Source: CAWJPW01 sp963844845 (GTDB taxonomy: Bacteria > Acidobacteriota > Thermoanaerobaculia > Thermoanaerobaculales > Sulfomarinibacteraceae). From it: a stretch of DNA of 64,000 nt. The stretch is taken from assembly GCA_963844845.1 (NCBI GenBank), contig CAWJPW010000008.1, forward strand, positions 434,001 through 498,000, given 5' to 3'. The notes below the pieces were generated by a model, which saw only the letters and a program-made list of their open reading frames with translations, was not told the origin of the DNA and ran no database searches. The position numbers and the translations under genes are program-made. This document shows positions 25,315-33,489 of this stretch, piece after piece (the stretch's first letter is position 1; each line of letters opens with the position of its first letter).

Positions 25315-27546
25315 ATGAGCACATCCACGATCATCTGGACGAAGATCGACGAGGCGCCGGCGCTTGCCACCTACGCCCTGCTGCCCGTCGTCAGGGCCTT
25401 CACCAAGGGCGCCGACATCGAGGTCGAAACCCGGGATATCTCCCTCACCGGCCGGATCGTCGCCAACTTCCCCGACAACCTCACCGCCGACCAGAAGATC
25501 TCCGATGAGCTGGCGCGCCTCGGCGAGCTCACCAAGAGCCCCGACGCCAACATCATCAAGCTCCCCAACATCAGCGCCTCGATCCCGCAGCTGCAGGCGG
25601 CGATCAAGGAGCTCCGGGCCAAGGGCTTCGACATTCCGACCTATCCCGAGGAGCCCAAGGACGAGGCCGAGAAGGCACTGCAGAAGCGCTTCTCGGTGTG
25701 CCTCGGGTCAGCCGTCAACCCGGTTCTCCGGCAGGGCAACTCCGACCGCCGGCCCGCGCCGGCGGTGAAGCGCTTCGCCCAGGAGCACCCGCATCGGATG
25801 ATGAGGCCGTGGCCCGAGTCCGGCTCCAAGGCGCGCATCGCCCACATGGAGCACGGCGACTTCTACGGCAGCGAGACCTCCACCACCGTCCCGGCGGCCA
25901 CCGAGGTGAGGATCGAGTTCAACGCCGAAGACGGTGCCGCCACCGTGCTCAAGGAACGGTTCCCCCTGCAGGCCGGCGAGGTCATCGATTCGGCGGTGAT
26001 GCACGTGGCAGCCCTCAGGGAGTTCTACGCCAGAGAGATCGAGGCCGCCAAGCGGGACGGCGTGCTACTGTCGCTGCACCTCAAGGCGACGATGATGAAG
26101 GTCTCAGACCCCATCATGTTCGGCCACTGCGTGTCCGTCTTCTACGCCGACGCCCTCGACAAGCACGCCGCGACCCTCAAGGCCATCGGCGCCAACGTCA
26201 ACAACGGCCTCGCCGACGTGCTCGAGAAGCTGGACCGGCTGCCGGCCGACAAGAGGGCCGAGATCGAGGCCGACATCGAAGCGGTATACGCCACCCGCCC
26301 CGACCTGGCCATGGTCGACTCCCGCAAGGGCATCACCAACCTGCACGTTCCCAACAACATCATCGTCGACGCCTCGATGCCCAACGTGGTACGCGACGGC
26401 GGCAGGATGTGGAACAAGGACGACGAGCTGCAGGACACCCTCGCCATGGTGCCGGACCGTTGCTACGCCACCATGTACTCGGTCATCCTCGAGGACGCCA
26501 AGGCCAAGGGCCAGTTTGACCCGGCCACCATGGGCGACGTCGCCAACGTTGGCCTCATGGCCCAGAAGGCCGAGGAGTACGGCTCCCACGACAAGACCTT
26601 CGAAGCCGCCGGCCCCGGCACCATCCGGGTGGTCGACAGCTCAGGCACCACGCTCCTCGAGCAGAAGGTCGCCGCAGGCGACATCTTCAGGATGTGCCAG
26701 GCCAAGGACGCGGCGGTCCGCGACTGGGTGAAGCTGGCGGTGACCCGGGCTCGCGCCGCCGGAGTGCCTGCGATCTTCTGGCTCGACCAGCGCCGCGCCC
26801 ACGACGCCGAGATCATCAAGAAGGTCGAGCAGTACCTGCCGGAGCATGACACCAGCGGGCTCGACATCCGGATCATGGAGCCCACCGACGCCATGCGCTT
26901 TTCACTGGAGCGGGTGCGCCGCGGCGAGGACACCATCTCCGTCACCGGCAACGTCCTGCGTGACTACCTCACCGACCTCTTCCCGATCCTCGAGCTGGGC
27001 ACCAGCGCCCGCATGCTCTCCATCGTCCCGCTGATGAGCGGCGGCGGCCTCTTCGAGACCGGTGCCGGCGGCTCGGCCCCCAAGCACGTGCAGCAGTTCC
27101 TCAAGGAGGGTCACCTGCGCTGGGACTCCCTGGGCGAGTACTGCGCCCTGGTCCCGTCGCTGGAGCTCATCGCCGAAAAGACCGGCAACCCCCGCGCGCG
27201 GATCCTCGCCACCACCCTCGACCAGGCTGTGGCGACCTACCTGGAGAACGGCCGGCTCCCGTCCCGCAAGGTCAACGAGATCGACAACCGCGGCAGCTCC
27301 TTCTACCTCGCCCTCTACTGGGCACAGGCGCTGGCGGCGCAGCACGAAGACGAGGGGCTGCGGGAGCGCTTCGCCCCGGTGGCAGCAGAGCTCGCCGCCA
27401 ACGAGGAGACCATCGCCCGCGAGCTCCTCGCGGCCCAGGGCAGCGCGCAGGACCTGGGCGGCTACTACCTGCCCGACGACGGGCTCGCCGCCCGGGCCAT
27501 GCGCCCGAGCCCGACCTTCAACCGGATCATCGACGGCCTGGGCTGA
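25315..27546 (+). CDS. icd: Isocitrate dehydrogenase, NADP-dependent, monomeric type
   Basis: This 743-residue enzyme matches the monomeric isocitrate dehydrogenase family (usual length about 740), which oxidises isocitrate to 2-oxoglutarate and CO2 with NADP. Family signatures include SDRRPAPAVKRFAQEHPHRM, HMEHGDFYGSE, DSRKGITNLHVPNNIIVDAS, MPNVVRDGGRMW and SGGGLFETGAGGSAPKHVQQ. AGCGAGGAGAG precedes the ATG. A strong hairpin after the stop (27574-27599) probably ends transcription, so this gene is a separate unit from the microcompartment locus downstream. The monomeric form is unrelated in sequence to the common dimeric Icd. Confidence 0.96.
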   Translation: MSTSTIIWTKIDEAPALATYALLPVVRAFTKGADIEVETRDISLTGRIVANFPDNLTADQKISDELARLGELTKSPDANIIKLPNISASIPQLQAAIKELRAKGFDIPTYPEEPKDEAEKALQKRFSVCLGSAVNPVLRQGNSDRRPAPAVKRFAQEHPHRMMRPWPESGSKARIAHMEHGDFYGSETSTTVPAATEVRIEFNAEDGAATVLKERFPLQAGEVIDSAVMHVAALREFYAREIEAAKRDGVLLSLHLKATMMKVSDPIMFGHCVSVFYADALDKHAATLKAIGANVNNGLADVLEKLDRLPADKRAEIEADIEAVYATRPDLAMVDSRKGITNLHVPNNIIVDASMPNVVRDGGRMWNKDDELQDTLAMVPDRCYATMYSVILEDAKAKGQFDPATMGDVANVGLMAQKAEEYGSHDKTFEAAGPGTIRVVDSSGTTLLEQKVAAGDIFRMCQAKDAAVRDWVKLAVTRARAAGVPAIFWLDQRRAHDAEIIKKVEQYLPEHDTSGLDIRIMEPTDAMRFSLERVRRGEDTISVTGNVLRDYLTDLFPILELGTSARMLSIVPLMSGGGLFETGAGGSAPKHVQQFLKEGHLRWDSLGEYCALVPSLELIAEKTGNPRARILATTLDQAVATYLENGRLPSRKVNEIDNRGSSFYLALYWAQALAAQHEDEGLRERFAPVAAELAANEETIARELLAAQGSAQDLGGYYLPDDGLAARAMRPSPTFNRIIDGLG

Positions 27547-27573
27547 TCTGACTCGGCCCGGCCGGCCGCGCGC

Positions 27574-27599
27574 ACGGGCCGCCCCCCGGGGCGGCCCGT
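27574..27599 (+). terminator. Hairpin terminator after icd
   Basis: Perfect 10-bp inverted repeat ACGGGCCGCC (27574-27583) and GGCGGCCCGT (27590-27599) with a 6-nt loop, 27 nt after the icd stop. No U-run follows, as is common in GC-rich genomes. Confidence 0.55.
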
Positions 27600-27670
27600 C
27601 GTGCGCTCGTCGTCCCCGGTTTAGGTCCCCGCCTCGGCCGCGGACTCCGACCCACAGCCGATGCACCGGA

Positions 27671-27706
27671 CGCCGGCTCCCGGGCGGCTCCGCCGCCCGT
27701 CGGCGC
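27671..27706 (-). repeat. Dispersed palindromic intergenic repeat, copy C
   Basis: This is the reverse-complement copy of the element at 5119 and 8752. On the minus strand it reads GCGCCGACGGGCGGCGGAG followed by CCGCCCGGGAGCCGG. It lies between icd and the microcompartment operators, well away from the operator pair. Confidence 0.6.
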
Positions 27707-27854
27707 GGTCCCCGTGCCGGCAGCGGCACGAGCTGGCGGACGGCGCGTCCGCCGGAGGGCACCTACTCCGGGGCGGTTTCGGCCCCGGATGCAGATGCGG
27801 CCCCGGTCTACGGCCCCGGTAACGGTCCCTGCTGCGACCCCTCTCCGTCCCAAG

Positions 27855-27874
27855 TAACTTCATGAAATGAAGTA
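27855..27874. promoter_or_regulatory. Dyad operator O1 of the microcompartment locus
   Basis: The site reads TAACTTCATGAAATGAAGTA: perfect 7-bp arms ACTTCAT/ATGAAGT with a 3-bp centre. It begins 30 bp upstream of the -35 box of the promoter at 27885 and exactly 53 bp upstream of a second, related dyad (O2). Confidence 0.6.
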
Positions 27875-27884
27875 CACAGCCACC

Positions 27885-27913
27885 TTGACGTCGCGCCTTC
27901 GAGGCGATAACTT
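27885..27913 (+). promoter_or_regulatory. Promoter of the regulator/microcompartment operon
   Basis: TTGACG (27885-27890) and TAACTT (27908-27913) are separated by exactly 17 bp. The -10 box is the left half of operator O2, so a protein bound there would block RNA polymerase. The downstream gene starts with GTG at 27979. Confidence 0.55.
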
Positions 27914-27927
27914 CATCTTGTGAAGCC
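27908..27927. promoter_or_regulatory. Dyad operator O2 overlapping the -10 box
   Basis: The site reads TAACTTCATCTTGTGAAGCC, sharing TAACTTCAT-n3-(A/G)TGAAG with O1, but the right half is less perfect. The 53-bp offset from O1 equals about five helical turns, so both sites face the same side of the DNA. The adjacent winged-helix protein is the obvious candidate ligand. Confidence 0.55.
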
Positions 27928-27978
27928 GGTGACGCAAACACGGCACACCCGTGCCGAGAAGCGGAGGACAAGCCCGTC

Positions 27979-28341
27979 GTGAATGTGGCCGACATCGACG
28001 AGCTGCTCGGCGCCCCGGCGCGGCTGGCGATCCTGACCACGGTGGCCGATGGCGGACGTTGGACCTTCACGGCACTTCGCGAGGCCACCGGCCTCGCCGA
28101 CGGCAACCTCCACGTCCAGACCGGCAGGCTCACGGACGCCGGCTACCTGGCAGCCTCCCGGACGCGGCGTGGCAACCGCACCGTGACCTGCTTCCAGCTG
28201 ACCTCGGCGGGACGACGGGTGATGGAGGATCATGTCCACCGCCTCGCGGCCGCGCTCTCCACCCACCACGAGGCGCCGAGGGTGCGGGCCCAGCGCGGCG
28301 GCGAGCTTGGGCCCGCCGGCGACGCGTCGCGGGTGTGGTAG
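27979..28341 (+). CDS. Winged-helix transcriptional regulator
   Basis: This 120-residue protein is a compact winged helix of the HTH_34/MarR-like type. Its features are RLAILTTVADGGRWTFTALREATG (helices 1-2), ADGNLHVQTGRLTDAGYLAASR (recognition helix and turn), then the wing with RGNRTVTCFQLTSAGRR and a C-terminal helix. The GTG at 27979 follows GCGGAGGA. It is the first gene after two matching dyad operators and 79 nt before the RpiB-DeoC fusion, so it probably autoregulates and controls the microcompartment operon. No ligand-binding domain is seen, so the signal may be sensed by another protein or by the winged-helix dimer itself. Confidence 0.8.
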   Translation: MNVADIDELLGAPARLAILTTVADGGRWTFTALREATGLADGNLHVQTGRLTDAGYLAASRTRRGNRTVTCFQLTSAGRRVMEDHVHRLAAALSTHHEAPRVRAQRGGELGPAGDASRVW

Positions 28342-28420
28342 GGACCATGGGACGAATCCCGATGACCCGGGCGGGCGGGTGCGGCCGGGGCCGCGGGGGT
28401 GAAAGGCGAGGACGTCTGCG

Positions 28421-29746
28421 ATGAAGATCGTGATCGGCGCCGACCACGGCGGCTACGAGCTCAAGGAAAGGCTGGCCGCCCACCTCAGGCAGCTCGGCCA
28501 CGAGGTCGAGGACGCGGGAACCCACTCGACGGCGGCAGTGGACTACCCCGTGTACGCCCGCGCCGTCGCCGAGGCGGTGGCCAACCGCCGGGCCGAGCGC
28601 GGCATCATGATCGACGGCGCCGGCATCGGCTCGTCGATGGTCGCCAACAAGGTCCCCGGCGTGCGCGCCGCCATGGCCTACGACCTGTCGAGCGCGCGCA
28701 ACGGGCGCGAGCACAACGACGCCAACGTGCTGACCCTCGGTGCCGGGCTCATCGGCGCCAACCTCGCCACCCAGATCGTCGACGTCTTCCTCACCACCGA
28801 GTGCTCCGAGGCCCGCCACCGCCGCCGCGTCGCCATGATCGACGAGAGCCGCGCCGGCGTGGCCCAGCCGCTGCCGGGCGGCCTTGCCGGGCTCTCGGAG
28901 GAGGACCTCGAGCGCATCGTCGGGAGCCTCGAGCGCCTGCTCGGCGGAGGCCTCACCGGCGCTTTCCACGGCGGTCCCGGAGTGGGCAGCTCACCGGAGC
29001 TCGCCCGCCGCTTCATCGCCCTGGGCGCCGGCGGCCTCTCCACCGGCCCAGACAGCCCGGGTTCCATCCCCGAGGACATCGCCCGCTACATCGACCACAC
29101 CATCCTCAAACCGGACGCCACCGAGGAGATGGTCGACAGAATCGTGGAGGAGGCCCGCACCTGGGGCTTCCGCTCGGTGTGCGTGAACCCGTGCTGGGTG
29201 CGCTTCGTCGCCCAGGGCCTGCGTGGCTCGGGCGTCCTCACCTGCTCGGTGGTGGGCTTCCCCCTGGGCACCAGCACCCCCGAGATCAAGGGCATGGAGG
29301 CGCGGCGCGCGATCCGCGACGGCGCCAAGGAGATCGACATGGTGATCAACGTCGGCCGCCTCAAGGGAGGCGACGACGACTACGTCCTCGGCGACATCCG
29401 CATGGTCACCGAGGCCTGCCGGGACGGCAGCGCGGTGAGCAAGGTCATCCTCGAGACCGCCCTGCTCACCGACGACGAGAAGGTGCGGGCGTGCGAGCTC
29501 GCCCGCAGGGCCCGCGCCAACTTCGTCAAGACGTCCACCGGGTTCTCCTCCGGCGGCGCCACTGCCGAGGATGTCGCTCTCATGGCCGCGGTGGTGCGGC
29601 CGGCGGGCATGGAGGTCAAGGCCTCCGGCGGCATCCGCTCGTTTTCGGACGCTCGCCGCATGATCGAGGCCGGCGCCACCCGCATCGGCGCCAGCGCCAG
29701 CGTCGCCATCGTGGAGGAGGCCCACGAGGTCTCCGTCAGCCGGTGA
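28421..29746 (+). CDS. RpiB-like / deoxyribose-phosphate aldolase (DeoC) fusion, microcompartment cargo
   Basis: The 441-residue protein joins an RpiB/LacAB-type sugar-phosphate isomerase-like domain (residues 1-145; GADHGGYELK, GREHNDANVLTLGAG) to a class I aldolase of the DeoC family (about residues 217-435; YIDHTILKPDAT, EIDMVINVG). The Schiff-base lysine is K370 in NFVKTSTGF, with the assisting K400 in VKASGG. The aldolase would split 2-deoxyribose-5-phosphate into acetaldehyde and glyceraldehyde-3-phosphate. In the RpiB domain the usual catalytic cysteine position is Asp65 (IMIDGAGIGSS). Between the domains an amphipathic helix (SEEDLERIVGSLERLLGG, about 159-176) with flexible flanks looks like an encapsulation peptide. 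The gene heads a run of shell genes. Confidence 0.88.
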   Translation: MKIVIGADHGGYELKERLAAHLRQLGHEVEDAGTHSTAAVDYPVYARAVAEAVANRRAERGIMIDGAGIGSSMVANKVPGVRAAMAYDLSSARNGREHNDANVLTLGAGLIGANLATQIVDVFLTTECSEARHRRRVAMIDESRAGVAQPLPGGLAGLSEEDLERIVGSLERLLGGGLTGAFHGGPGVGSSPELARRFIALGAGGLSTGPDSPGSIPEDIARYIDHTILKPDATEEMVDRIVEEARTWGFRSVCVNPCWVRFVAQGLRGSGVLTCSVVGFPLGTSTPEIKGMEARRAIRDGAKEIDMVINVGRLKGGDDDYVLGDIRMVTEACRDGSAVSKVILETALLTDDEKVRACELARRARANFVKTSTGFSSGGATAEDVALMAAVVRPAGMEVKASGGIRSFSDARRMIEAGATRIGASASVAIVEEAHEVSVSR

Positions 29747-29763
29747 CCCGGGGAGGGAGTGCC

Positions 29764-30399
29764 ATGGTCGACCTCAGAGCCTTCTGCATCATCGACAGCC
29801 TGCAGCCCCAGTTCGCGTCGTTCCAGGCGACCATCGCCCAGGGCTTCCTGCCCCGCGTGGGGCAGGCCAGCCTGTTCGTGGAGATCGCCCCCGGCATCGA
29901 GATCAACCGGGTCACCGACATCGCCCTCAAGTCCACCGACGTCACCCCGGGGATGCAGATCGTCGAGCGCCTCTTCGGCATGCTCGAGGTGCACTCTTTC
30001 AGCCAGGCCGACGTGCGCCAGGCCGGCCGCGCAATCCTCGAGACCCTCGAGCTCTCCGAGGAGGACCGGCTGCGGCCGCGCATCATCTCCGACCAGCTGG
30101 TGCGCCACCTCGACGACCACCAGTGCATGCTCATCAATCGCATGCGGCACGGCAACCTGATCCTCTCGGGTCAGACCCTGTTCGTGCTCGAGTGCGAGCC
30201 CGCCGCCTACGCGGCCCTGGCCGCTAACGAGGCCGAGAAGGCGGCCCACATCAACATCCTCGAGGTGCGCGCGTTCGGCAGCTTCGGCAGGGTCTACATC
30301 GGCGGCGAGGAGCGCGACGTGGAGGCGGCCCGTCCGGCAGCCATCGCCGCCCTCGAGGCGCTGGGCGGCCGCACCGTCACCGAGCGGAAGCGGCAGTGA
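29764..30399 (+). CDS. Microcompartment shell protein, tandem BMC domain (BMC-T)
   Basis: The 211-residue protein contains two BMC-like folds, about residues 1-100 and 105-205, which would form a trimeric pseudohexamer facet tile. The N-terminal fold reads LRAFCIIDSLQPQFASF...LFVEIAPGIEINRVTDIALK, and the second contains LILSGQTLFVLECEP and NILEVRAFGSFGRVYIGG. It resembles the BMC-T tiles of Haliangium-type shells. The ATG is 17 nt after the aldolase fusion, with GGGAGG upstream. As a BMC-T protein it may provide a larger pore for cofactors or metabolites; pore residues cannot be judged reliably from sequence alone. Confidence 0.85.
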   Translation: MVDLRAFCIIDSLQPQFASFQATIAQGFLPRVGQASLFVEIAPGIEINRVTDIALKSTDVTPGMQIVERLFGMLEVHSFSQADVRQAGRAILETLELSEEDRLRPRIISDQLVRHLDDHQCMLINRMRHGNLILSGQTLFVLECEPAAYAALAANEAEKAAHINILEVRAFGSFGRVYIGGEERDVEAARPAAIAALEALGGRTVTERKRQ

Positions 30400-30452
30400 C
30401 GCCCCGCCAACGAGTCCGACGGCAACCAACCGAGAGCAGGCAGGAGGGAAAC

Positions 30453-30740
30453 ATGTCCGATGCCCTGGGAATGATCGAGTGCAGGAGCTTCGCGGCCACC
30501 GTCGAGGCCGCGGATGCCATGGTCAAGGCCGCGCGGGTCGAGCTGGTGGGCTACGAGAAGACCGGCGGCGGCTACACCACCGCGGTGGTGCGCGGCGACG
30601 TCGCTGCGGTAAAGGCGGCGTGCGACGCCGGCCAGACCGCCGCCAACCGGGTCGGCGAAGTGGTCGCGGTGCACGTCATCGCCCGCCCCCACGCCAACGT
30701 CGACTCCGTCATCCCGCTGGGCCGCCAGGACCAGGCCTGA
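30453..30740 (+). CDS. Microcompartment shell protein, single BMC domain (BMC-H)
   Basis: This 95-residue protein is a standard BMC-H tile: GMIECRSFAATVEAADAMVKAA, then VELVGYEKTGGGY at the pore-loop region, then TAVVRGDVAAVKAACDAG and VVAVHVIARPHANVD. Such proteins form the hexamers that make up most of the shell. The ATG at 30453 is preceded by AGGAGGGA, the strongest ribosome-binding site of the operon, which agrees with the need for many copies. It is the only BMC-H gene in the locus. Confidence 0.95.
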   Translation: MSDALGMIECRSFAATVEAADAMVKAARVELVGYEKTGGGYTTAVVRGDVAAVKAACDAGQTAANRVGEVVAVHVIARPHANVDSVIPLGRQDQA

Positions 30741-30745
30741 CCGCC

Positions 30746-31042
30746 ATGAACCTGGCGAAGGTCATCGGCCGGGTGGTGGCGACCCGCAAGGAGGAGCGTC
30801 TCGAGGGCCTCACGCTGCTGCTGCTGGCGGCCGCCGGCCCCGACGGCGAGCCCACCGGCGGGATCGTGGTGGCGGTGGACGGTGTCGGCGCGGGCGAAGG
30901 TGAGTACGTGCTCTACGCCTCCGGCTCGTCGGCCCGCCAGACCGCCGCCACCGACGGCAAGCCGGTGGACGCGGTGGTGATGGCGATCGTCGACAGCTGG
31001 GACGTCGGCGGCGAGCCGCGCTACCGCAAGGGACGCGAGTGA
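30746..31042 (+). CDS. Microcompartment pentamer vertex protein (BMC-P, EutN/CcmL family)
   Basis: The 98-residue protein has the EutN/CcmL beta-barrel pattern. It starts NLAKVIGRVVATRKEERLEG and continues LLLLAAAGPDGEP, IVVAVDGVGAGEGEYVLYASGSSARQ and the C-terminal VVMAIVDSW strand. Pentamers of this family cap the vertices of the icosahedral shell. It starts 5 nt after the BMC-H stop and overlaps the aldehyde dehydrogenase start (TGATG). It is one of three BMC-P genes in the locus. Confidence 0.94.
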   Translation: MNLAKVIGRVVATRKEERLEGLTLLLLAAAGPDGEPTGGIVVAVDGVGAGEGEYVLYASGSSARQTAATDGKPVDAVVMAIVDSWDVGGEPRYRKGRE

Positions 31043-32550
31043 TGGCCCCGCTGTCGGACGCCGAGGTCGACCTCATCGCCGGGCGGCTCGCCCGGCGCCT
31101 CACCGGCGGGGCAGACGCGGCGCCCGCGGTCGCCGTGGCGGACCCGCCAGGCGGAGGCCATGCCTTCGCACGCGCTGCGCCTCAGGCGGCCCCGGCGGTC
31201 GTCGCCACCCGGGGCGAGGCCGGCGACGAAGGCGTCTTCGCCACCGTCTCCGAGTGCGTCGCGGCGGCGCGGCAGGCCTTCCTCGAGCTCGACCGCGCCA
31301 CCCTTGCCGAGCGCGGCGAGCTCATCGCGGCGATTCGCGAGGCGATGAGGCGCGACGGCGCCGAGCTCGCCCGCATGGCGTGGCAGGAGACCGGCCTCGG
31401 CCGGGTCGACGACAAGATCGTCAAGAACCGCCTGGTCACCGAAAAGACCCCGGGCACCGAGATCCTCCAGCCCGAGGCAGTCACCGGCGACCACGGGCTC
31501 ACCCTCACCGAGCGTGCACCCTTCGGGGTGATCGGCTCGATTACGCCCACCACCAACCCCACCAGCACCATCATCTGCAACACCATCGGCATGCTCGCGG
31601 TCGGCAACAGCGTGGTCTTCAACGTCCACCCCGGTGCGGCGGCGTGCTCCATGGCGGCCATCCGGTCCATCAACCGCGCCATCACCGGGGCCGGCGGGCC
31701 GCCGAACCTCATCACCGCCGTGGCCGCGCCGACCATCGAGTCGGCCACCGAGCTGATGCACCACTCCGGCATCAACCTGCTGGTGGTGACCGGCGGCCCG
31801 GGGGTCGTCAAGGCGGCCATGCAGAGCGGCAAGCGGTCGATCTGCGCCGGACCCGGCAACCCGCCGGTGGTCGTCGACACCACCGCCGACCTCGAAAGGG
31901 CAGCCCGCGACATCGTCACCGGGGCGGGCTTCGACAACAACATCGTGTGCGTCGACGAGAAGGAGCTCTTCGTCGTGGAGTCGGTGGCCGACGACCTCCT
32001 CGCCGCCCTCCAGGAGGCCGACGCCCACCTCCTCGATCCTGGCCAGATGGCCCGCCTCGAGCGCGAGATCTTCGCCGAGCCGGCAGCCCCTCGCAGCCAC
32101 GGCACGATCAACAAGGAGCTCGTGGGCAAGGACGCCGGCGCCCTGCTGGCGAGAATCGGCGTTCGCACGGCCTCCGAGCCCCGCCTCCTCGTCGCCCACG
32201 TCGCCGAGTGCCACCCCCTGGTGTGGAGCGAGCAGCTCATGCCCGTCCTGCCCGTAGTCAAGGTACGCGACGTCGAGCACGCCATCGCCCTGGCCCGCGA
32301 GGCCGAGCATGGCTTCGGCCACTCCGCCGCCATGCACTCCCGCGACATCGCCGCCCTGAGCCGGATGGCACGCACCATCAACACCAGTATCTTCGTCAAG
32401 AACGGCCCCATCGTCGCCGGGCTCGGCGAAGGCGGCGAGGGTCCCACCAGCTTCACCATCGCGAGCCCCACCGGCGAGGGCATGACCAACGCCATCAGCT
32501 TCTCGCGCCGCCGCCGGTGTGTCATGGTCGACCACTTCCGGATCGTGTGA
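31042..32550 (+). CDS. CoA-acylating-type aldehyde dehydrogenase, microcompartment cargo
   Basis: This 502-residue enzyme resembles EutE/PduP-type aldehyde dehydrogenases of microcompartments, which oxidise an aldehyde to its acyl-CoA with NAD. Residues 4-20 (LSDAEVDLIAGRLARRL) form a short amphipathic helix followed by an Ala/Pro/Gly-rich linker, which is the form of an encapsulation peptide. The catalytic domain starts about residue 65. Motifs seen are FGVIGSITPTTNPTSTIICN, GPGNPPVVVD, and the nucleophile cysteine in FDNNIVCVDEKE (about residue 298). Acetaldehyde from the DeoC domain is the likely substrate. The ATG at 31042 is preferred over the adjacent in-frame GTG at 31039. Confidence 0.92.
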   Translation: MAPLSDAEVDLIAGRLARRLTGGADAAPAVAVADPPGGGHAFARAAPQAAPAVVATRGEAGDEGVFATVSECVAAARQAFLELDRATLAERGELIAAIREAMRRDGAELARMAWQETGLGRVDDKIVKNRLVTEKTPGTEILQPEAVTGDHGLTLTERAPFGVIGSITPTTNPTSTIICNTIGMLAVGNSVVFNVHPGAAACSMAAIRSINRAITGAGGPPNLITAVAAPTIESATELMHHSGINLLVVTGGPGVVKAAMQSGKRSICAGPGNPPVVVDTTADLERAARDIVTGAGFDNNIVCVDEKELFVVESVADDLLAALQEADAHLLDPGQMARLEREIFAEPAAPRSHGTINKELVGKDAGALLARIGVRTASEPRLLVAHVAECHPLVWSEQLMPVLPVVKVRDVEHAIALAREAEHGFGHSAAMHSRDIAALSRMARTINTSIFVKNGPIVAGLGEGGEGPTSFTIASPTGEGMTNAISFSRRRRCVMVDHFRIV

Positions 32551-32552
32551 CG

Positions 32553-33200
32553 ATGCCGCACTCCGGTGTGACCCCTGCCCGGGCCCTCCTCGAGTACACC
32601 AGCTCCGCCGTGGGCGTGCTCGCCGTGGACCGCATGCTCAAGCGCTCGCCGGTGGCGCTGCTGCGCTGCGGCACGGTGCACCCCGGCCGCTTCCTGGCCC
32701 TCGTCGGCGGCTCGGTGGCGAGCACCGAGGAGGCCCACGCCGAGGGCGTCGAGGTCGGTCACTCTGCCTCCTCCCTCCTCGACGAGGTCTGCCTGCCCGA
32801 CCCCCACCCTGCGCTGGCCGCCGCCCTCGACGGTGTCCGCACCGCGCCGCTGGGCGAGGCGGCGGGGGTCTTCGAGGTCTCCACCTCGCCGGCGCTGCTG
32901 CGCTGCCTCGACGCGGTGCTCAAGGCGGTGCCGGTGGGCCTGGTGGAGGCACGCCTCGCCGACGACCTTGGCGGCCGCGCCCTGGCGGTGATCGACGGTG
33001 CCCTCCCCGACGTGCGCGAGGCCCTCGAGATCGTCCAGGGTGCCGTAACCGGCCGCGCCGAGCTGCTCGGAGCCTCCCTGCTGGCGCGCCTCGACGAGAC
33101 CCTGCGCCTGGCGCTGGCGGAGGGCACCCGCTTCGCAGCCTGCCGCTGCTTCGAGCCGGCCGGCGCCGAGCCAGTGGGAGGCAGTGGTGGAGCTCGGTAG
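32553..33200 (+). CDS. Microcompartment shell protein, tandem BMC domain (BMC-T)
   Basis: This 215-residue protein contains two BMC domains. The first is ALLEYTSSAVGVLAVDRMLK with ALLRCGTVHPGRFLALVGG (about residues 10-95). The second is GVFEVSTSPALLRCLDAVLK with LVEARLADDLGGRALAVIDG (about 105-200). It is clearly different in sequence from the other BMC-T protein at 29764, so the two probably form different facet tiles. The ATG begins 2 nt after the aldehyde dehydrogenase stop, and its 3' end overlaps the next BMC-P gene by 14 nt, indicating tight translational coupling. Confidence 0.87.
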   Translation: MPHSGVTPARALLEYTSSAVGVLAVDRMLKRSPVALLRCGTVHPGRFLALVGGSVASTEEAHAEGVEVGHSASSLLDEVCLPDPHPALAAALDGVRTAPLGEAAGVFEVSTSPALLRCLDAVLKAVPVGLVEARLADDLGGRALAVIDGALPDVREALEIVQGAVTGRAELLGASLLARLDETLRLALAEGTRFAACRCFEPAGAEPVGGSGGAR

Positions 33201-33489
33201 GGTGATCGGGCGGCTGGTGCCGGCACTGGTCGCCGAGGGCCTCGAGGGGGTCCCCATGCTCTGGGTGCAGCCGCTGGACATGCACGGTCACCCACGCGGC
33301 ACGTCCTTCGTGGCCGCCGACGGCACCCGCATGGCCGGTCCCGGCGAGCTCGTCTACTGGGAGGCGAGCCGCGAGGCGGCGCTCACCCTGGAGCCCAGCT
33401 TCGTGCCGGTGGACCACGCGGTGGTGGGAATCGTGGACGACCTCCAGATCGACTCCGCGCCTGCCGAAGACGAAGGCGGCCGGCGATGA
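33187..33489 (+). CDS. Microcompartment pentamer vertex protein (BMC-P), second copy
   Basis: The 100-residue protein keeps the EutN/CcmL pattern (LGRVIGRLVPALVAEGLEG, MLWVQPLDMHGHP, FVAADGTRMAGPGELVYWEASREA, VVGIVDDLQ). The GTG at 33187 is chosen over the adjacent GTG at 33184 because it is better spaced from GGAGG at 33177. The sequence differs strongly from the copy at 30746, so the vertices may be of several kinds. It overlaps the next BMC-P gene by 4 nt. Confidence 0.9.
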   Translation: MELGRVIGRLVPALVAEGLEGVPMLWVQPLDMHGHPRGTSFVAADGTRMAGPGELVYWEASREAALTLEPSFVPVDHAVVGIVDDLQIDSAPAEDEGGRR

